A stretch of 64,000 nt of DNA from Amyelois transitella (Eukaryota; Arthropoda; Insecta; Lepidoptera; Pyralidae), in NCBI RefSeq assembly GCF_032362555.1, contig NC_083506.1, positions 7,053,501-7,117,500 of the forward strand, in the 5' to 3' direction. The notes under the pieces are model-generated. The model ran no database searches and had not been told where the DNA came from. It saw only the letters and a list, made by a program, of their open reading frames with translations. Shown one piece after another: positions 58,575-64,000 of the stretch. The first letter of the stretch is position 1; every line of letters begins with the position of its first letter. Made by a program: the position numbers and the translations under genes.

Positions 58575-59450
58575 CCTAGCCCGCCGGTGGGGCTGCCACC
58601 TTAGAGCATGCGAGCGTGCTCGGTTTTGTTTCGGGTTTCCTCCCTAGTGAGTAAATTCTGTTTTAAGGCGCAGAAGGTTCGCCTTTCGCCCTGCATCCTC
58701 AGCTCAGCTGCACCTCAGGGTGGCGGCCGCACGGCAGTGCGGTTGCAGCAGTTCCTAGGAGGGACGGCGTGGACGTGGATGACTCGGACTGGCCAGGGCT
58801 CTGCTTTATAAAAGGTGTTTCGCCACTTAACACAGCAGAAGGTTTCTTGGCATTTTGTAGGTAACACTGTCCTCACAAACAGCAATTCCCACCAAGACCA
58901 TACCCTAGCTTCCCCCCCCAAAGGCAAGAGCAACCTTCGCACAGCTCCGTCCTGTATGGCAATCACGGAAACTGACTAGGAGAGTTAAGCTCAAAATATT
59001 CCGGTCCAATGTGAAAACCGTTTTGCTGTATGGGTGTGAGACGTGGAAGGTCACTAAAGACATCTCGCACCGTCTCCAAGTCGTCATTAACCGCTGTCTT
59101 CGCCGTATTCTCGGTGTTAACTGGCCTGAGAAAATCTCCAACGTAAACCTGTGGAAACGCTGCGGTGAGACTCCGATCGACCAGCAGAACAAACGCCGCA
59201 AATGGAACTGGATCGGCCACACGCTCCGAAGGGATCCCGAACACATACCGAGGCAAGCCCTAGACTGGAATCCCCAAGGAAAGCGTAAACGTGGCCGCCC
59301 TAAACAGACCTGGCGGCGGACAATCGTAGAGGTGAAGAATCTAGGGAAGACTTGGAGCGAAATAAAACGCGAAGCTCAAGACCGAGCGGGATGGCGACGC
59401 ACTGTGGATGCCCTCTGCCCCAGCTAGGGGACATAGGACCTTAAGTAAGT
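58575..59450 (+). mobile_element. LINE 3' fragment (reverse-transcriptase C-terminus)
   Basis: From about 58945 the plus strand reads LRPVWQSRKLTRRVKLKIF, RSNVKTVLLYGCETWKVTKD, RRILGVNWPEKISNVNLW, RKWNWIGHTLRRDPEHIPRQ, GKRKRGRPKQTWRRTI and ends WRRTVDALCPS at 59427. This is the C-terminal region of an arthropod endonuclease/reverse-transcriptase element. A short 3' UTR (GGGGACATAGGACCTTAAG) ends in AAGTAAGTAA. The GC-rich stretch 58575-58944 may be a rearranged part of the same element. The catalytic domain is missing. Confidence 0.8.
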
Positions 59451-59574
59451 AATGGGACACTTCATCTTAATCATATCATATCTTTTGTTTACTTTCAAAT
59501 CATGCAATCATTGCATCAGTGCTGAAGAAGCGGTAACAAACTGCACTGCAATATTTTCTTCAACAAAATGTCAA

Positions 59575-60130
59575 TCCAAACTTAGAATAGAAATGTGTAC
59601 GAGAGAATACATTGATCAGATTAATCAGCAGTCCTATTTTAAGCCTTCTCACAAAGTACTTTCTTTACATACTCATTGAATTCATGGTAAGGGATATCAA
59701 GAAACGACTCCGGCAACCTTTTATAAGATCTTATACAGTTCCCCATAAATGATTTACTGACTTTGCTAAGCCTATGATACGGCATGATTAATTATTTTAT
59801 TAAGTTTATTACGTAAATTTCTATTAGTTGTGGCACTAACTTATTGGAAAAGAAAGTTAACGAGTCTCTTGGTCCGAAACCGTAAATTGCGCGAACGGCC
59901 CTTTTCTGAATTATAAAAATAATTTGTATATCAGCCGCGCTACCCCATAAAAGTAAACCATAATCTAACAAGCTATGAAAATAACTGAAATAAACAAGTC
60001 TAGCTGTAGCTACATCTGTCAATTGTCAGATCGTCCTAACAGCATAAACGGCAGAGCTAAGTCTATTGGAAAGTTTAGAAATATAAGCACCCCACTGTAG
60101 TTTTGCATCTATCATAGACCCACCTCTAAT
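59575..60130 (-). mobile_element. jockey-like LINE C-terminal fragment
   Basis: Minus-strand remnants: IMIDAKLQWGAYISKLSNRL, TARLVYFSYFHSLLDYGLLL, FIIQKRAVRAIYGFGPRDSL and, further on, VSKSFMGNCIRSYKRLPES and HEFNEYVKKVLCEKAY. These match the fragment in RpII215 intron 1. Several stops and a frame change show it is dead. Confidence 0.78.
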
Positions 60131-60724
60131 TGCACTTTTTGTTTAAGCACCTCACAATAATATAGTTGTTTAGGCTGAACATCATATGCTCCATGAGCCA
60201 ATGCTCAGTCAAACATAATTTCTTGCAAAACTAGTTCTAATAATTATTCTTCACCGGAAAGGCCTTGTATATTTTGATGGATAATTCTTAACCCTTGAGG
60301 GTTTCCCGTTGTCTGAGTGTACAGTTTAAAGTATCTCTATTTAGTTTGTGGTTTAAATCACCCGTCAAGTCTACATAGTTGGCACTTCTGTAAACTTATT
60401 ACTAATATTTATACAGTTAGGTACAATATATCGTACAAGTGAGAAAATAAATAAATTACTTGCAAATGTTATTTCAGGGTCAGGGTCAAAACAAAGTAAA
60501 GGGCAAAATTTATCGAGGTATCTGTAATCTGCGCCTCCGCCCGCGTCGTTTATATGGAACCATTATATATATATATATAATTCATATACATATAATATAA
60601 ATATATTAGATTTGAATATATACATATAATTATAGTTATATCCTTTTTTTATTTTACTTTTTATGTGTCGATCATTGGTGGTCTGTCGGACATTGGGTAC
60701 TTTACGTTACTGAAGTATTGAATA

Positions 60725-60915
60725 TACATACATACATACATAAAATCACGCCTCTTTCCCGGAGGGGTAGGCAGAGACTATTACTCTTTCCACTTGCCAC
60801 GATCTCTGCATATTTCCTTTGCTTCATCCACATTCATAACTCGGGTACTTTTGACCTGACCCTTTACCAGGACGTCCTTAATTTGATCAAGATATGTTCG
60901 TCTAGGTCTTCCCAC
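60725..60915 (-). mobile_element. 3' end fragment of the 45281-48553 LINE family
   Basis: (ACAT)n, then AAAATCACGCCTCTTTCCCG, GAGGGGTAGGCAGAGACTA, CCACGATCTCTGCATATTTCC and GTCCTTAATTTGATCAAGAT match the LINE's last 190 bp, with a deletion. Confidence 0.85.
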
Positions 60916-60965
60916 TACGACCGAAGTATTGAATATTTGAACATTTATAAAGATTATTATTACTA

Positions 60966-61213
60966 CATATATATATAATCACGTCTATATCCCTTGCGGG
61001 GTAGACAGAGCCAGAGAACACATCGTGAAAGACCGATAAGCCACGTTCAGCTGTTTGGCTTGATGATAGAATTTAAATTCAAATAGTGACAAGTTGCTAG
61101 CCCAACGCCTAATAGAAGAATCCCAAGTTAATAAGCCTATCCGTTAGTCGCCTTTTAAAGAGATGGAGTGGCCCTTTTCTTTTTTTTTTCTATAAGTTCC
61201 GGGAAACAGACGC
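60966..61213 (-). mobile_element. SINE-like repeat
   Basis: Reverse copy: ATATATAATCACGTCTATAT, CCCTTGCGGGGTAGACAGAG, AAGCCACGTTCAGCTGTTTG, TAGTCGCCTTTTAAAGAGAT (with a deletion of the ACGACATCCATGG part) and a decayed head. It lies directly after the LINE tail fragment. Confidence 0.8.
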
Positions 61214-61252
61214 CATTATTATTACTATATTAGAAATACAGAAGATTTCAAA

Positions 61253-62199
61253 ATCTATACTAATATTATAAAGCTGAAGAGTTTGTTTTGTTTGTTTGTT
61301 TGTTTAAACGCGCTAATCTCAGAAACTACTGAACCGATTTGAATAATTCTTTCACTGTTAGATAGTCTATTTATCGAGGAAGGCTATAGGCTACATTTTA
61401 TCCCGGATTTCCTACGGGAAACGTCAATAATGCAGGTGAAAGTTGAATGAGTCGGCCATCTGCGAGCTTTCCACGCGAACGCTGCGCAAACCAACAAAGA
61501 TATAGTAAAACAATGTACTAAAGATGTGAAGTACTCATTTTTTGCCACAAAAAAGTCCGCGAGAGCATATATCTATCTCTTAAGGTTTACTTACAATAAC
61601 CACTTTTATGTTCATTTTTTAAGATTATTTTTTCATTATAAACATAAGTTATTTTGAAACCAATTTTCTTTAATTCAGTATTAATCCTTATCCAAATAAA
61701 TATGTTTAATACTTTCGGCTTTTCATGTAGACTAAAATTGCCATTTACAGTATATAAATCAGACGAATAGGTTTTGAGATATAGTCGTTATAAGCAATTT
61801 TCAGCGAAACATTTAATACGGCGAACCAGCGTTCTTTGCGTGACCGCCTGACCTATTAAACTGATTATGTCTTTCTTTTAAGATTGTTGTTGATTATGAG
61901 TATTTAATTGAAAACACAACTGTCTTTGATATCACTTAATTTCAATGAACATCTTAGAAGATATTACTATTTTAAAGTAAAGTAAAGTATCAGCCTGTAA
62001 GATCCCACTACTGGGCAAAGGCCTCTCATCTCACTATACGGTCTCCGTTCCGTCGCCGGTAATGATGTGGGCCAAGTCGTCGCCAAGTCGCATAACAATT
62101 AGCAGCTATAATTGATAAAGCCGAGGAGGATGTTTGCAAAAATAAATATGATGCCCAAAATAACTATTCCACGCGGACGAAGTCGCGGGCACCGCTAGT
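61253..62199 (-). mobile_element. dispersed repeat, CTAGCTG...TATAGAT family, copy 4
   Basis: Reverse orientation: starts ATCTATACTAATATTATAAAG (first 20 ATCTATACTAATATTATAAA) and ends GAAGTCGCGGGCACCGCTAG. The centre carries about 270 bp not in copies 1-2, including CTACTGGGCAAAGGCCTCTC and ACGGTCTCCGTTCCGTCGCC; part of this matches the extra segment of copy 3. Confidence 0.85.
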
Positions 62200-62434
62200 G
62201 TATTTATAATTCATTGACATGTTATAAGCACTCCATTATAATCGGTTGGTCTAATAATGAAATTTAAGGAAAGAAATGAAAATTTTGAATCGTACAGCTA
62301 ACAACTCTGACAGTCAGTAGTGGGTTGCTAGTGCTAGGCTCGCTGCACTGGTTTGATTAGTTTGATCAACATCGGTTTGTCCGAGTCGGTACGACTCAAG
62401 CCGTACGAAGTTATCTATGGTTATCTAGCGGCAC

Positions 62435-62991
62435 TAGTGTTGCCAACCCCAAAAAGCTAAAAAAACAACAACTCGCCTAAAAAAAACAGCAGAAAACAGT
62501 AGGTAAAATTAATAATACATACACAAATTACAATTAATAAACTATTTTATTAGTTACTCACATACATTGAAATATTTGTAATTACAACAATAAAAGAAAA
62601 AAAATCAAAGTAAAATTATTTTTCAGTTTCAATTGCCTCATCTTCAATATTTTCACTCATTATTATTTTTAAAATCATACATATTTTTGTTGAATTTCTT
62701 CATGTGCCTTTCTGTGGCTTCAAATGAATAGCAATCGGTTATTTCGGATTTAGTGTAATACTTCTTTAACACTATAGTCGATATTCGGTTACGTAATTTA
62801 ACTAAGGAATATACCATCTAGTGTCATTGTGTTTTATTATGTAGTGGTTATCAAAAAAGTTTGCAGAATAGTAAAATAGATGGCGCTGAACGCTAGTTGA
62901 AAAACAGTAGAAAATATGAATCAAACAGAAAACAAGGACATCAATGTGAAAACAGCAAATTACTGTTAAAACAGTAGGGTTGGTAACACTG
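62435..62991. mobile_element. hAT-like MITE with 8-bp target duplication
   Basis: Terminal inverted repeats TAGTGTTGCCAACCC (left) and GGGTTGGTAACACTG (right; complement CAGTGTTACCAACCC) bound 557 bp. AGCGGCAC flanks it exactly on both sides (62427-62434 and 62992-62999). CAGTG-type ends and 8-bp duplications are typical of the hAT superfamily. No transposase. Confidence 0.8.
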
Positions 62992-63075
62992 AGCGGCACG
63001 CCCAACGTCGAACGCCCAAAGCGTCCGAAGTGCTGCTGTAGTATTGAATATATGTACATACATATAAGTACTTAA

Positions 63076-63447
63076 AGCCGGATTTACATTACGTAACAAG
63101 TGGCATGCATTATTTAACTAGTCTCTTGAAACAAATTGTAGCACATGTGAAACTTGAATATTTTTATCGTCTGTCCAATGTTGGTTAGCCATTTTTAGCA
63201 CGTATTTGTCTGCTATCCAATAAAAAACTACACGTCCACTCTGCGCAGGAGCTGTCGCGACGCATTTACTTCAAGAAATTAGTTGCATGACATTTGTTTT
63301 ACAAAAAAAATATGCGCATAGCACCAGTCCAGTTTCACAAAAGTAATGCCTGCATAGTAAAACTGAACGTTTACACGTAAAACTACTGGTCGAATTAGCT
63401 TTATCAAACTAATTTCAAGCCACTAATTTCGTAATGTAAATCCGGCT
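63076..63447. mobile_element. Harbinger-like MITE with TAA target duplication
   Basis: Inverted ends AGCCGGATTTACATTACG (63076 on) and CGTAATGTAAATCCGGCT (to 63447); similarity continues inward for about 35 bp (AAGTGGC / TTAGTGGC). TAA lies directly on both sides (63073-63075 and 63448-63450), as expected for PIF/Harbinger-type (TWA) insertions. No coding region. Confidence 0.75.
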
Positions 63448-63756
63448 TAAATACAATAAAATATCTGTTGCCATTAAGCTTTTCCGTTGCTAAATTTGGC
63501 GCTTTATTAGCCACTTTAGGGTCGAAACCTCGGAGATTAGCGCCTAGCGAAGCGACTATAGTTCCTACCTAGTGGCTTTTTTTTAAAAACGAATGATATT
63601 TTAATATTTCAGTATGTTAGGTTAATAACGGAATAAAGCGCATAAAAAAGTAATTGAAGAAGTTTTTAAGTAAATTACAAAATTGTTGGTAAAACTGGTC
63701 GATTTAATACGTACTTACTTCATTTCCATAGGTAATAAAATCTAGTAAACTAACCT

Positions 63757-63846
63757 GTCACTTTTCGGGTTTCAATTCTATCAATAAGCCATATGGCTGA
63801 ACGTAGCCTTTCAGTTATTTCAAGACTGTTGGCTCTGTGTACCCTT
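63757..63846 (+). repeat. SINE-like repeat, tail-half fragment
   Basis: CCTGTCACTTTTCGGGTTTC, TCTATCAATAAGCCATATGG, CTGAACGTAGCCTTTCAG and GACTGTTGGCTCTGTGTACC match the forward family; head and tail are missing. Confidence 0.7.
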
Positions 63847-64000
63847 GTATATTTTCAATCTTCAAATATCTTTTGATGAAAAAAAAATAAATTTCTAAAA
63901 TAATTTACCTATATAGTTAAAATCATAAGTAATAAACTAATGATAAAATATGATATTTCTGTGTTATTTTTCTCATGGCTATAAATTATTACCATCACTG

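Overview
The window is nuclear DNA of a lepidopteran (moth or butterfly). It is AT-rich, its genes carry GT-AG introns, its conserved genes are insect-like, and its spacers and introns are full of short dispersed repeats that end in (ATGT)n, as lepidopteran genomes commonly are. I see no tRNA, rRNA or CRISPR array. All splice models were read by eye. In the multi-exon genes every exon junction keeps the reading frame and the totals match the family lengths.

Layout. (1) 1-9.7 kb: two small secreted-protein genes, one on + (501-1232, 190 aa, Q/P-rich) and one on - (4573-9620, 109 aa, Ala-Asn repeats behind a furin-like site), plus two possible orphan minus-strand exons (172-312 and 1715-1841). 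(2) 13.2-16.3 kb, minus: TRAM, an ER translocon-associated membrane protein, 8 exons, 377 aa. (3) 20.3-32.3 kb, minus: ATP-dependent 6-phosphofructokinase (Pfk), 14 exons used per transcript, 781 aa, with a cluster of three interchangeable 109-nt exons. (4) 33.8-43.2 kb, plus: RNA polymerase II largest subunit (RpII215/Rpb1), 7 exons, 1889 aa, with the heptad C-terminal domain. It is divergent from Pfk. (5) 49.5-57.0 kb, plus: ariadne-2 type RBR E3 ubiquitin ligase, 8 exons, 485 aa. (6) 57-64 kb: a gene-free repeat graveyard.

Mobile DNA. One SINE-like family of about 260 bp (B-box-like head GGTTCCCGGC, tail of TATGTATG repeats) occurs more than a dozen times. A broken 3.3-kb LINE (45281-48553) seems to share both its head and its tail. 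A second family of 0.7-0.95 kb (CTAGCTGTGCCCGCGAC ... AATATTAGTATAGAT) occurs four times nearly complete. Single elements with readable ends include a hAT-like MITE with an 8-bp target duplication, a Harbinger-like MITE with TAA duplication, a THAP-domain element inside an ari-2 intron, and a short DNA element nested in a LINE fragment inside RpII215 intron 1.

The conserved genes are unrelated housekeeping functions (secretory translocation, glycolysis, transcription, ubiquitylation). They show no operon-like relation. The most striking biology is the Pfk exon cluster: three alternative versions of the segment that carries a substrate-binding glutamate of the catalytic half, two of them with GC instead of GT donor sites.
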